A DNA stretch of 64,000 bases from an uncultured Lachnospiraceae bacterium (GCA_947564735.1 CANOEC010000004.1:62001-126000); one strand, 5' to 3'. Numbered from the stretch's first letter, positions 34,182 to 44,542 are shown. Numbers and translations: made by a program. Notes: generated by a model not told the origin, from the sequence alone.

Positions 34182-34882
34182 ACCAATTCCTCCGTTCCGA
34201 TTATAATATTTCGATACTGTCTGAAGATACCGCCGATAAGTAAAAGCAGCATACTTCCCCACCATAGCGGATTACTTCCACGATAAATCCGCATAAGCAT
34301 ATCCCCCGAAAGGAATACAAAAGAAGCGATTGCTACAGCAATACCCATACAAAAATAGATTGCTTCATTCCCCTTGAATCTGCGCACAATACACAGCCCG
34401 ATTAATGCAGTCAGCAGATATGGCATCAGAATAAATACCCCACTCTGAAAAGGCTCCCCCGTTCCATTCTGGATACCGATTGTTAATAGAAAACATAGCA
34501 CGACCAGATTCCAAATCCCTATAATTCCCACTCTGGCAAATACAACGCTTCTTAAGGAAAAACGCGTTGCCATCTCTAACTCCGACATCCCATAGCTGTC
34601 CGACCTTCCGCTCTCCGCAATGACCGTAACCGCAAGAAAAGGCGTGAGTGAAGAAACCATCCACATGAACTCCCTAGCTGTCATTGCCGCTCCAAATACC
34701 GCCGCCACAAAAATAGCGGCGGAAACTAGCCATATCCATTTGCGGATATACGCCGCCTGCGAGCACAAAACTTCCCAAGTACCCATACTTGGCTGATTCC
34801 ACTTCTGCATAAATTCTTTCTTATGCAGGGACGGCGGCGCCTCATAAACTGCCTTCAACTGTTCTCTTATCTCCCGTCTCAT
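34178..34882 (-). CDS. Membrane protein between sigma factor and ABC ATPase
   Basis: 234-aa protein with a cytoplasmic N-terminus of about 45 residues and six predicted membrane helices. It overlaps the sigma factor gene by 4 bp and the ABC ATPase gene by 4 bp, so it is translationally coupled to both. I see no zinc-binding anti-sigma motif, but position directly after an ECF sigma gene and a cytoplasmic N-terminal segment followed by membrane helices match an anti-sigma factor. It could instead be a second permease subunit. Confidence 0.75.
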   Translation of the reverse strand: MRREIREQLKAVYEAPPSLHKKEFMQKWNQPSMGTWEVLCSQAAYIRKWIWLVSAAIFVAAVFGAAMTAREFMWMVSSLTPFLAVTVIAESGRSDSYGMSELEMATRFSLRSVVFARVGIIGIWNLVVLCFLLTIGIQNGTGEPFQSGVFILMPYLLTALIGLCIVRRFKGNEAIYFCMGIAVAIASFVFLSGDMLMRIYRGSNPLWWGSMLLLLIGGIFRQYRNIIIGTEELV

Positions 34883-35448
34883 GTAAACCCCTCCTTTTCA
34901 AGCAATTTTCTGAATTTCTTCTCCACCGTAAGCAGACGGCGTCTTACTGCAAATCTGGACAATCCGAACATCTGTCCGATTGCGGCAACTGGCACCTCAT
35001 TCACATACCGGAGCAGAAGAAGTTCCTGTTCTTCCAGCGAAAGCTTTGACAAAGCCTTCCGGACAGTCAGTCTTGTGATAATCTGTCTCTCCTGCGTATC
35101 TGCACACACCGTCTCTTCCCATATGCCTCTTCGATAGATACCACTCCGGTTTTCATGACCTCTATTCTGGATATCCTCTTTCCCATTGTCGATTTGCATA
35201 AAAGTCTGCTCTCTGCTTGAACCCTTATAAGCTCTGTCTGCAGACTGCCTGCGATATTCGTCAATACAAAGATTCCGCGCAATCGTATATAAATATTTCA
35301 AAGGCCCATCTTTCGTATCATGTTGATACTTTTGAAAATAGCGGAGGAAGGTTTCCTGCGTAATGTCCTCGGCTGTCTGCTGATGCTGCAGCTTGAAATA
35401 GCAATAACGATATATTTTGTCGTACTGTTCTTCTACATCTATGGACAT
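34879..35448 (-). CDS. ECF-type RNA polymerase sigma factor
   Basis: 189-aa sigma-70 family protein. Region 2 is visible (YCYFKLQHQQTAEDITQETF and LKYLYTIARNLCIDEYRRQS) and region 4 (LSLEEQELLLLRYVNEVPVA, then the helix-turn-helix IGQMFGLSRFAVRRRL). The linker between them, about 60 residues, is longer than usual. The ATG at 35448 has AGGAGG seven bases upstream. It begins a tightly coupled operon with a membrane protein and an ABC transporter. The operon promoter probably includes TTGACA near 35552. Confidence 0.88.
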   Translation of the reverse strand: MSIDVEEQYDKIYRYCYFKLQHQQTAEDITQETFLRYFQKYQHDTKDGPLKYLYTIARNLCIDEYRRQSADRAYKGSSREQTFMQIDNGKEDIQNRGHENRSGIYRRGIWEETVCADTQERQIITRLTVRKALSKLSLEEQELLLLRYVNEVPVAAIGQMFGLSRFAVRRRLLTVEKKFRKLLEKEGFT

Positions 35449-35593
35449 GTCATAACCTCCTCTCATAATGTATAACGAAGTTATTATCGAAAATGTGCGG
35501 GGAAAAGAAAATCTTTCTTATAAAACTTTTTCTAACTATAAAAAAACGACACATGTCAATGCGCCGCTTTTAAAAATTTGCTTATATTCTCTA

Positions 35594-35722
35594 TCACAAT
35601 ATATAGAACCCTCTCTTATCTTCCGCTACAATTAAATAGGAGTTTGCTTTGGGCACATTAATTTCATGCCGCCTTTGTTTTCGTTCTTCTCTTCTTCTTT
35701 TGAATAAATCATCCGTGCCCAT
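35594..35722 (-). pseudogene. Truncated start of an RloB/AbiLii-like gene
   Basis: The start codon follows the stop of the ATPase gene directly (TAAATG). The 42-codon frame reads MGTDDLFKRRREERKQRRHE..., the usual N-terminus of RloB family proteins (MGTD-x-LF, Arg/Lys-rich), and reaches the first core strand (YLIVAE, normally LIVCEGE) before drifting into an unrelated sequence and a stop. The full family length is about 200 aa. No continuation was found in the other frames over the next 130 bp, so the rest is deleted. Confidence 0.6.
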
Positions 35723-36916
35723 TTATTTACCTTCTTTCAATTCAACTTCCTTAATAAACGGAATCCCGCCATAAACTCCCGCCAAATAATCCTTTTCAAA
35801 AGAAGCGTCTGACCGCACTTTAAAATCAGATAGAGCTGTCAATTCAGAATACCCAAATTCATCTTTCTGAACAAACCAGATTTGGTCTCTACGGAAAAAC
35901 TTTCTATCCAATAACGTAGTATCATGTGTCGTATAAATCAACTGTGCTGTTGAATTTTCCTCGTAAAACAAATCGACAATAAATTTAAGGAGCAATGGAT
36001 GCAATTTTATATTCAATTCATCAACAAACATAGAAGCTCCCGTTAAAACCGCTACTTTTGCATAAATATAGAGCAAAATGCTCTTAATTGTACCATCCGA
36101 TTCATTATCCAACCGTAAAGGATATTCTTTACCATCTTTTCCTCTATGCGACGTAATAAAATCAATCTGGTTTTCACTCTCAAGGTAGTCAATATCAATA
36201 ATCCCTGTATCAATCGCCTCGAGAAATTCTAGCACCGCTTCCTTTTCATTATCAATTAATTTCGGCAAAAGTTCTTCCAAAATGGAAGTATCCTCCCAAA
36301 AATCAGCCGGAACTACCAATGTACTCATAATGCTTGAATAAAGAGTTCTAAAAATCTCTGTTTTCAGTTTTAATTTATTAAAAAAGGACAAGACCAATGT
36401 TTCTGACGGAATCTGTTCTTTGTACATCTCACATTCTTTTCTGACAGATGAACCAAATTTTACAAAATCCGTCGTTCTTTCAAAAATAGTCGATGTCCTA
36501 TTTGTTTCTAGGTTCTTTTTATACATCCATTCTGTCACAATACATTCTGCATTATATTCAAAACCATATTTATATTCATCATTTCCAATCATCTCAATAA
36601 CTTGAAATTCCGAATTTTCCTCTTTTTCCTCAAAAGAAAAGGGCATATACCACCGTGCAATTGCTGTCAGGGCATCATCTTCCACATTGTTCAGTGATTC
36701 TATAATAATTCTCTGAAAGTACCTCATCGCCAGATACAAATTTGATTTTCCGCTTGCATTTGCCCCATAAATAGCAGCTACTTTCAGAAATCTTTCTTTG
36801 GTTCCAATATCAATCAAATTAGATGCATGTTCTTTATAGGCATTGACTGCTGTCATATCCAATATCGTTTCATCTTTGAACGATAACACATTTTTTAGCA
36901 TAAATTGTACCAACAT
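35723..36916 (-). CDS. AAA family ATPase of the RloA/AbiLi type
   Basis: 397-aa cytoplasmic ATPase (AAA_15/AAA_21, OLD-like). The N-terminus LVQFMLKNVLSFKDETILDM is followed by Walker A GANASGKSN (about residue 50), and the C-terminal half has an ABC-type signature region (NESDGTIKSILLYIYA), Walker B MFVDELNIKLHPL and the switch His in YTTHDTTLLD. The end (FEKDYLAGVYGGIPFI) is characteristic of the ATPases paired with RloB/AbiLii in phage defence. The partner is broken here, so the system is probably inactive. The gene is clearly more AT-rich than its neighbours, which suggests horizontal transfer. Confidence 0.85.
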   Translation of the reverse strand: MLVQFMLKNVLSFKDETILDMTAVNAYKEHASNLIDIGTKERFLKVAAIYGANASGKSNLYLAMRYFQRIIIESLNNVEDDALTAIARWYMPFSFEEKEENSEFQVIEMIGNDEYKYGFEYNAECIVTEWMYKKNLETNRTSTIFERTTDFVKFGSSVRKECEMYKEQIPSETLVLSFFNKLKLKTEIFRTLYSSIMSTLVVPADFWEDTSILEELLPKLIDNEKEAVLEFLEAIDTGIIDIDYLESENQIDFITSHRGKDGKEYPLRLDNESDGTIKSILLYIYAKVAVLTGASMFVDELNIKLHPLLLKFIVDLFYEENSTAQLIYTTHDTTLLDRKFFRRDQIWFVQKDEFGYSELTALSDFKVRSDASFEKDYLAGVYGGIPFIKEVELKEGK

Positions 36917-37022
36917 ACTGCAAGCCCTCCTATCAACATATAATATACAGTTTTTTAAATATTATATCAATAAAAATACGGATTTATCACAATTTTATCA
37001 ATATAAAATTATCTATACGTAT

Positions 37023-37063
37023 AAAAAACCTCCCGTAAGTCTTCTATCTCTTACGGGAGGTTT
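37023..37063 (-). terminator. Terminator of the glutamate dehydrogenase gene
   Basis: Perfect 14-bp stem (AAACCTCCCGTAAG with CTTACGGGAGGTTT) around a ten-base loop, followed by a U run on the minus strand. It lies 42 bp after the gdhA stop codon. Confidence 0.9.
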
Positions 37064-37104
37064 AACATACCATATATGATACTGCCAATATATTATTCTT
37101 CTAC

Positions 37105-38535
<1,431 letters not shown>

Positions 38536-38552
38536 TTAGCATATTAACGCGT

Positions 38553-38572
38553 AAAAATTTCATGAAATTTTT
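38553..38572. promoter_or_regulatory. 20-bp perfect palindrome upstream of gdhA
   Basis: AAAAATTTCATGAAATTTTT. It is far too AT-rich to be a strong terminator and stands just before the gdhA -35 element, where an activator would bind. Confidence 0.35.
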
Positions 38573-38702
38573 GTTTATTTTTGTGTCATATTGTACAATG
38601 ATACTCATATCCATAAATACACGTATACAATTTGGCGCTCATTTTATACATAACATTCCCCTTCCTCTTCATACACACTCCGCACGTCCTGCACCGCTCT
38701 TA

Positions 38703-39134
38703 TCACAAATATTCTTTCAAGCGCTGTATATTCTTTTCTTCAAAATCCACAAGCTCCTGCGCCAGCTCCACTGCCATGTCCGTCGCCATCTGATTGTGTT
38801 TCATAACCTTCCACATACTCGTAATCCCTCTGCTGCTTCCCTGAATCATCATTTCCGCCAGATGCTCCCGGCTGACATTTAATGCCGTATTCGCGTGTAT
38901 GCTTCCTTTTAACATCATATCCGCAATCTGGCTGCCGCGGTATATTTCTCCTTCGTTTTCCAGAATCCTGTCCAATGCTTTGTTATGAATCTCCGAATAG
39001 CGTAACGACTGTTTAGAAAGCTGCAAGGAAAATTCATCGTTTCCAATCTTATCCAGAATTGTGTCGATTGCCGTCATCCCCATTTCTGTATTACGCTGTA
39101 CTTCCTTTAAAATTTTAATGTCATCCTGTTTCAT
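38703..39134 (-). CDS. Helical protein of unknown function
   Basis: 143-aa cytoplasmic protein, almost wholly alpha-helical, probably a four-helix bundle; no signal or membrane helix. It starts KQDDIKILKEVQRNTEMGM and has Met-rich helices (SIHANTALNVSREHLAEMMI). It resembles clostridial hypothetical proteins of the same length, for which no role is known. GAGG is six bases before the ATG. It is monocistronic by position, with 165 bp to the SH3 gene upstream. Confidence 0.7.
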   Translation of the reverse strand: MKQDDIKILKEVQRNTEMGMTAIDTILDKIGNDEFSLQLSKQSLRYSEIHNKALDRILENEGEIYRGSQIADMMLKGSIHANTALNVSREHLAEMMIQGSSRGITSMWKVMKHNQMATDMAVELAQELVDFEEKNIQRLKEYL

Positions 39135-39299
39135 CGTCTACCTCTGTTTCCTCGAATTATGTTCGGAAGAACCTTCAGTTCTTTCACGCTTTGGAGAAAT
39201 TTCCTATTACGCAAAAAGGAGCACGGGATTCTCCCATACTCCTATCATTACCATTATTGACCTGTTTAATCATTATAAGCCCTATGCGCAATGCCGCTC

Positions 39300-40622
39300 T
39301 TATTCCACATAATCAGATTTCACATACGCAGTCCTGCCATTATACTTAACTTTTGTCCAGCCGTCAGCCTGCCTCATGATGAGTTCCAGCTTCTCACCGA
39401 CATATGCGGTTCCTAACTTCTCGCCGCTCTCACTCGCCGAAGCCCTGACACGTACATTCTCCTTAACCGTTACTGTACCGGTCGAAGCCGGCGTGCTGTT
39501 ACTGCTATTGTCTTCCTGTGTCGTCTCCGGTTCCTCTTCTTCCACTTCATCATTCTGCTCTGAAGCATCTGCCTCCACCGTCTCCACAGGCTCTAGGAAC
39601 TCACTCTTGATAAACGCTTCGCCGCCTTCGTAACTGACCTTGCTCCAACCGTTCCCTCTTTCTTCCAGCAGTGCAAATTCATCGCCTACCGCCGCCTTGC
39701 CCAGTTTATCGGCAGTTTCACTGTCAGACTTTCTGATGTTTACCACGTCCGTTGCCCTGACTCTCGTTGCGACGCGAACAGGCTCCGCCGTCTCCGTCTC
39801 TTCCGGCTCTTCTGTCTGTTCCGTTCCGCCCGCTTCCTCAGACGAATCGCCCGTCTCCGGTGTGGAACTTCCTTCCGCACGGGCAAGAGCCTCTCCTACA
39901 TTCTTGTCAATCTCGTCATTCAAATCAACAATAAAATCAAGCAGCTCTTCATCTTCCGCAACCATATCGTTATATGCGACAGCAACTTTATTGTTCAAAT
40001 CTATGACATCATCCTGCAGTGTCAGTTCACGGATATAATTCAGCACGTTCTGGTCTTCTTCGCCGTCTTCATTCAAATAATAATCACCGTTCTCATCCAC
40101 GCAGACATAATAAGTCCGCATTCCCGGAATCGGTTTGTCATAATCATAGAACTTCACCTCTGCATAGACATACGCAATATAAGTTCCCTCTTTTGGTCCA
40201 GTCTTCGTATAAACTTCCATCACCGGATAGGACTCGATATATTTACTCGTCTCCTGCGCTTTCAGAATCTCCGTTGCATCCAGCTTATCCACCAGCCTAT
40301 CCATCGTGTCGGTGTCTCCCTCCACCATGGCATTGTAATATGCTTTGAACAATTCGTTGATTTCCGGAACCGCATCCTGCTCCAGCGGCACCTCCGGCAC
40401 GGCGATGACGGCATTCGACATATCCACTTCTTCCGTTGTCTCCACCGTCTCTTCCTCTTCTACTTTTCTTTTGTTGGCATTCACTGCTACGACAACCGTA
40501 ATTGCCACACAGATTACAAGTATCACAGGCATAACAATTTTGGAATATCGAAACAGCCAATTTTTAAAGCTTTCTAATTTAGCCTTGATATAATCCGGTA
40601 TATTGTTATTTGATGTATTCAT
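39300..40622 (-). CDS. Membrane-anchored SH3b-domain protein
   Basis: 440-aa bitopic protein. A cytoplasmic segment of about 30 residues, one membrane helix (about 31-50, KIVMPVILVICVAITVVVAV), then an extracellular NTF2-like region (about 75-200, FKAYYNAMVEGDTDTMDRLV), an acidic and Thr/Pro-rich linker, and two bacterial SH3 domains (about 290-350 and 375-440), each with the VNIRKSDSETADKLG or VRVRASASESGEKLG pattern. Such proteins bind the peptidoglycan. AAAGG stands eight bases before the ATG at 40622. The tRNA-Arg gene is 52 bp upstream. Confidence 0.88.
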   Translation of the reverse strand: MNTSNNNIPDYIKAKLESFKNWLFRYSKIVMPVILVICVAITVVVAVNANKRKVEEEETVETTEEVDMSNAVIAVPEVPLEQDAVPEINELFKAYYNAMVEGDTDTMDRLVDKLDATEILKAQETSKYIESYPVMEVYTKTGPKEGTYIAYVYAEVKFYDYDKPIPGMRTYYVCVDENGDYYLNEDGEEDQNVLNYIRELTLQDDVIDLNNKVAVAYNDMVAEDEELLDFIVDLNDEIDKNVGEALARAEGSSTPETGDSSEEAGGTEQTEEPEETETAEPVRVATRVRATDVVNIRKSDSETADKLGKAAVGDEFALLEERGNGWSKVSYEGGEAFIKSEFLEPVETVEADASEQNDEVEEEEPETTQEDNSSNSTPASTGTVTVKENVRVRASASESGEKLGTAYVGEKLELIMRQADGWTKVKYNGRTAYVKSDYVE

Positions 40623-40673
40623 AATAACGACCTTTCTAATATCTCTTACATACAGCTCCCCTACGCTGTAAAG

Positions 40674-40745
40674 TGCACCCGACAGGACTCGAACCTGCAT
40701 CAAAGGCGTCGGAGGCCTACGTTTTATCCATTAGACTACGGGTGC
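40674..40745 (-). tRNA. tRNA-Arg(CCG)
   Basis: 72-nt cloverleaf on the minus strand. The acceptor GCACCCG/CGGGTGC is perfect; the anticodon loop CTCCGAC gives anticodon CCG (codon CGG), and the T arm holds AGGTTCGAGTCCT. The discriminator is A, without an encoded CCA. The promoter is listed separately. Confidence 0.95.
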
Positions 40746-40788
40746 CGACTGCGATGTACAAATGTTACGATTTTGTTACATCTTGATT

Positions 40789-40817
40789 ATCATACCATAA
40801 GCCGGCACCGTTGTCTA
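40789..40817 (-). promoter_or_regulatory. tRNA-Arg promoter
   Basis: Minus strand: -35 TAGACA (40817-40812), 17 bp, -10 TATGAT (40794-40789), about 45 bp before the tRNA. Confidence 0.6.
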
Positions 40818-40830
40818 GTACACTATTTCA

Positions 40831-41715
40831 TTAAACAATAATTTCCTCTATTTCCGCTTTTTTTCTGCTATAACGGTACAGACTGTAGGACAAAATCTCC
40901 TCCGGCTCCACCTGCGTCGTATTGACTTCCTCCACCATACGGCAAAAAAAGTCATACTTCTGCGCTCCACCATCCGGCAGCAGCAGTACTTCATGGACGG
41001 AACTGGGAAGAATCAGCAAATCCGAATCCAGCCTCTCTGCCAGCTTCCCGACTTCTTCCGCATACAGCAAAGCAGAAGCGCCAAACATCTTTTCCCGATT
41101 GGTCAGCACATACATTCCCACATCTTTTTCCTCTAAACGGACTCCTGTCAGATCGTTTAGCAGCTCCTGCATGGGTACAAGCAGCGCCGGCATATACCGT
41201 TTCATATTACACTGCGCCGTCTGATACAACGCATCGGGCGACTGATTCCACATTTCCATATGATTGCGGTGAATCAGTATGGATGCCTTTCCAATCTGCT
41301 CTTCCTCCATGGAATAATAAAATACTACCGCCAGATTGCACCATCTGAAATGGGGAACATCCTGTAACAGCTCTTTATTTTGCTCATAGTTGATGAGCTT
41401 ATGAAAAATTCTGTCCTTTACATATGCAAACTCATTAAAAAAACTCATATCCAGATTCATATCATGCATCTGTGCTTCATACAGCGCCACAATCCGCTCC
41501 GCAATCTCTTCAATTGTTGTCCCCTTACAATACTGACTGTAAGGCTCTTCCAGATAAATTGTCGGCGAAATCCGATCAGACTGTCTCATCATGATGACTC
41601 CCGTCAGACGGACGTCATTATTTTTGATTACTTTTGTGACTTTGATTTCAAAGTCCGCTCCCATTTTTTCCTGTAAAGCTTTCACAATAGTTTCTACAAA
41701 CACTTGAAATTCCAT
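40831..41715 (-). CDS. DUF5688 family protein
   Basis: 294-aa cytoplasmic protein of DUF5688, a family found almost only in Lachnospiraceae and relatives and often present in several copies. The start FQVFVETIVKALQEKMGADF and the strand DVRLTGVIMMRQSDRISPTI are typical. No catalytic motif is known. AGAGGG precedes the ATG. It is the clearest taxonomic marker in the window. Confidence 0.85.
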   Translation of the reverse strand: MEFQVFVETIVKALQEKMGADFEIKVTKVIKNNDVRLTGVIMMRQSDRISPTIYLEEPYSQYCKGTTIEEIAERIVALYEAQMHDMNLDMSFFNEFAYVKDRIFHKLINYEQNKELLQDVPHFRWCNLAVVFYYSMEEEQIGKASILIHRNHMEMWNQSPDALYQTAQCNMKRYMPALLVPMQELLNDLTGVRLEEKDVGMYVLTNREKMFGASALLYAEEVGKLAERLDSDLLILPSSVHEVLLLPDGGAQKYDFFCRMVEEVNTTQVEPEEILSYSLYRYSRKKAEIEEIIV

Positions 41716-41759
41716 TTTCCCTCTTTCCCATTCTCTCCGGGACTGGAATATTTATCTAT

Positions 41760-41852
41760 GGAGCAGCCACTACTCATGCCACTTGTGCCGCTTTTCCGCT
41801 TTTTTACAAAAAAAGTATCTCTTATCGTACAAAAAAAGACAATGGCTGCTCC
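41760..41852. repeat. Long-range inverted repeat between DUF5688 gene and efp
   Basis: GGAGCAGCCA (41760-41769) and TGGCTGCTCC (41843-41852) are perfect complements, 73 bases apart. The interior holds runs of A and T and two copies of GCGGAAAA-like sequence. No U tract follows, so it is not a plain terminator of efp. Confidence 0.4.
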
Positions 41853-41901
41853 TGCTTCCATTGTCTTATAGGCTTCCTTATAGAAAAAATACAATACCGG
41901 C

Positions 41902-42459
41902 TTATACTCTGGACAGATATTCACCTGTTCTGGTATCAATCTTAATTACTTCACCCTGCTCCACAAAGAGCGGAACCATAACCTTCGCCCCTGTCTCAAC
42001 GATTGCCGGCTTGGTTGCTCCTGTCGCCGTATCGCCTTTAAATCCCGGCTCCGTATCCGTAATCTCCAGTTCTACAAATAACGGCGGCTCAATCGCAAAT
42101 ACACTTCCGTTATAAGAACAAATCTTAACCATCTCGTTTTCTTTCACGAACTTCAGCGCATCGCCAACCGTCTCCGTATTGAGTGCAATCTGGTCGTATG
42201 TCTCTGTATCCATGAAATTAAATAAATCGCCATCTGAATATAAATACTGCATATCTTTTCTGTCAATCCGTGCCTGAGGGCATTTCTCAGTCGGTCTGAA
42301 GGTCTTCTCAACAACACCTCCGTTGATAATGTTCTTTAACTTCGTTCTCACAAATGCCGCGCCTTTACCGGGCTTCACATGCTGGAATTCAATTATCTGA
42401 TAAACATTGCCTTCAAACTCAATGGTAATACCGTTTCTGAAATCGCCTGCCGATATCAT
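41902..42459 (-). CDS. efp: Elongation factor P
   Basis: Translation factor that rescues ribosomes stalled at polyproline, 185 aa, the canonical length. Three beta-barrel domains: the KOW-like N-terminal domain with the exposed Lys in VKPGKGAAF, and the two OB domains ending with the family motif [22 protein letters not shown] stands before the ATG. Downstream of aroQ on the same strand, as often in Clostridia. Confidence 0.97.
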   Translation of the reverse strand: MISAGDFRNGITIEFEGNVYQIIEFQHVKPGKGAAFVRTKLKNIINGGVVEKTFRPTEKCPQARIDRKDMQYLYSDGDLFNFMDTETYDQIALNTETVGDALKFVKENEMVKICSYNGSVFAIEPPLFVELEITDTEPGFKGDTATGATKPAIVETGAKVMVPLFVEQGEVIKIDTRTGEYLSRV

Positions 42460-42591
42460 ATAATAATCCTCCTAATTTTTTCACAATATAATTCCTACTT
42501 AGTTTATACTATAAAGCTTGTTTTTTCAACCTCTTTCCCAAAAAAATACAAAAACTTTTGACTTTCTCTTCTTCAGTCTTCTAGAATACGG

Positions 42592-43020
42592 TTATTTTGC
42601 AAGAATATAATCAATCGCCATTAGGTATCCTTCCAGCCCCTGCCCATAAATCTGCTTATCGCAGGCGTCCGCCGTGACAGACACTTTGCGGAACGCTTCT
42701 CTTTCCATGATATTCGAGATGTGTATCTCCACCTTCGGCACCGTAATGCTCGCCAGTGCATCACGGATTGCATAACTGTAATGCGTATATGCGCCCGGAT
42801 TGATCACGATGCCTTCCGTTCCGTCAAAATAGGAATCCTGTATCCTGTCAATAATCGCTCCCTCATGATTGCTCTGAAATACCTCGATGGTACAGCCTTC
42901 CTTCTGTCCCTTTTCCCCAATCATATGCAGCAGATAATCATAATCCTGCGTGCCATACACGCTCTTTTCCCGGATTCCGAGAAAATTAATATTCGGTCCG
43001 TTAATTACTAAAATCTTCAT
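42592..43020 (-). CDS. aroQ: Type II 3-dehydroquinate dehydratase
   Basis: Third enzyme of the shikimate pathway, dehydrating 3-dehydroquinate; the type II form is a 12-subunit trans-dehydratase. 142 aa. Active-site motifs: GPNINFLGIREKSVYG, with the catalytic Tyr on its mobile lid, NPGAYTHYSYAIRDAL, and VEIHISN. The ATG at 43020 has GGAGGG four bases upstream. The gene is 22 bp downstream of aroK in the operon yqeG-aroE-aroK-aroQ. Confidence 0.96.
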   Translation of the reverse strand: MKILVINGPNINFLGIREKSVYGTQDYDYLLHMIGEKGQKEGCTIEVFQSNHEGAIIDRIQDSYFDGTEGIVINPGAYTHYSYAIRDALASITVPKVEIHISNIMEREAFRKVSVTADACDKQIYGQGLEGYLMAIDYILAK

Positions 43021-43042
43021 TTTACCCTCCGTTCCGGCAACC

Positions 43043-43558
43043 TCATGCATCCCGGTTAACCTGTTCTTCTATCTCGTTCAGAATCTGTTCAAAATCTTTG
43101 TCATCCACCACAATTGTCACATCCGCAGCAGCCGTATAACAGCCGTCCCGCTGTGCAAGCATGGTCCGGATTTTCTCCTGCGGATTCTCCCCCTGTAACA
43201 GCGGTCTTGTAGTATCATGCTTTACTCTCTCATAAATCGTCTCCGCAGAGGCCTTCAGATAAAATACTTGTCCCAGCTCATGCAACAGCTTCCTGTTTTC
43301 CTCCCGCAGCGGCAGTCCGCCGCCCACCGAAATGATATGGCTGCCCGTGCTTTGCGCCAGCCTGCGCAGCACCTTCGTCTCACTGTCCCTAAAATATTCC
43401 TCACCGTTCACTGCAAAAATTTCCGAGACAGTGCGCCTCTCTTCCTTCTCAATCTCTTTATCGGTATCTATCACCGCCCGGCGCAGACGATAGGAAAGTC
43501 TTACCCCCACAGTCGTTTTCCCGGAGCCCATAAACCCAATCAGTATCACATTCCGCAT
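43043..43558 (-). CDS. aroK: Shikimate kinase
   Basis: Phosphorylates shikimate at the 3-OH, 171 aa. The P-loop GFMGSGKTTVG is at residues 8-18; the shikimate-binding DTDKEIE, with the following FRDSETK, the GGGLPLREE strand and the lid TRPLLQGENPQEK are all present. It lies between aroE (66 bp) and aroQ (22 bp). The ribosome site is GGAGTGGTG. Confidence 0.97.
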   Translation of the reverse strand: MRNVILIGFMGSGKTTVGVRLSYRLRRAVIDTDKEIEKEERRTVSEIFAVNGEEYFRDSETKVLRRLAQSTGSHIISVGGGLPLREENRKLLHELGQVFYLKASAETIYERVKHDTTRPLLQGENPQEKIRTMLAQRDGCYTAAADVTIVVDDKDFEQILNEIEEQVNRDA

Positions 43559-43624
43559 GGTTTTTCACCACTCCTTTATCTGATGTTATCTGCTTCCGAT
43601 GCCGTCCCGCCAAGGACAGTGCAT

Positions 43625-44488
43625 CTATGTGAAATGCTCCTTTAACTTCTCATATACTATCTGTGCCTGTTCTTCTGACACGCTCACGTCGTTCCACAGT
43701 TCATAGGCGATAATGCCCTGATAGAGAAGCATTTTTAACCCGTTATATGCGTCGCCGCCCTGCTGCCGCACAAGGCGCATAAACTTTGTCTCCCACGGAT
43801 TATAAATCAAATCAAATCCCGTCTTTATTTTCTCATAAAACACCTTATCGGCAATCACCACATCTTCCGTGTGCGGCGCAAGCCCCACAGATGTACCCTG
43901 AATCGCCAGATACTTTCTCTCCGGCAATTTCACATAATCCTCCGTTATCATCGGCAGGATGACTTCCCTGCCCACGGTACGGTTCACTTCCTCCGCTACC
44001 GCCTGCACTTTGCTGATTGTACGATTTAACATATATACTTTTTCCGCCCCTTTGACGGCACACAGATACGCAACCGCTCTGGCAGCGCCTCCGGCGCCCA
44101 GCAGTACAATCTGTTCACCTTCAAGCCGGATCCCTTCGCTTTTCATGGCGCGGTATAACCCTTCCATATCCGTATTATAGCCCTTATAACCGCCCGCCGT
44201 CTTCACTAACGTATTGACCGCGCCGATATTTTTTGCCAAATCGTCAATCTCCTGCAGACATTGTATGACCTCGCTTTTATAGGGCACCGTCACATTCAGC
44301 CCGAGCAAATGCAGGGCATCCGCCCCCGTCACCGCCTCCGGCACCCTGCCTTCCTCCACCAAAAAAGGCACATACACCAGATTATGCCCGAGCAGTCCCG
44401 CCAATGTATTGTGAATCATCGGAGACAGCGTATGCTCCACCGGATTTCCGATAAGTCCGCAGATTCTTGTATGACCGTTTATTTCCAT
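43625..44488 (-). CDS. aroE: Shikimate dehydrogenase
   Basis: NADP-dependent reduction of 3-dehydroshikimate, 287 aa. Substrate-binding GNPVEHTLSPMIHN and NVTVPYK with catalytic Lys, Asp in NTDMEGL, the nucleotide-binding loop GAGGAARAVAY and the C-terminal GLKMLLYQG are all visible. The ATG at 44488 has GAGGAG four bases upstream. Typically located just after yqeG in Clostridia. Confidence 0.97.
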   Translation of the reverse strand: MEINGHTRICGLIGNPVEHTLSPMIHNTLAGLLGHNLVYVPFLVEEGRVPEAVTGADALHLLGLNVTVPYKSEVIQCLQEIDDLAKNIGAVNTLVKTAGGYKGYNTDMEGLYRAMKSEGIRLEGEQIVLLGAGGAARAVAYLCAVKGAEKVYMLNRTISKVQAVAEEVNRTVGREVILPMITEDYVKLPERKYLAIQGTSVGLAPHTEDVVIADKVFYEKIKTGFDLIYNPWETKFMRLVRQQGGDAYNGLKMLLYQGIIAYELWNDVSVSEEQAQIVYEKLKEHFT

Positions 44489-44542
44489 CGTTCTCCTCTT
44501 TTCTGAAATACCCGTCTTCCACACTGCCAAACAGCGCTTTTA

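Noticed and set aside
35465-35484. Resemblance to one half of a loxP site (ACGAAGTTAT with AATGTAT).
   Set aside because: Only one arm is present, no matching inverted arm at the right distance, and it lies in the leader of the sigma operon. Chance resemblance.
41694-41939. Open frame of 81 codons between DUF5688 gene and efp.
   Set aside because: It overlaps both neighbours, has no ribosome site and its translation looks random.
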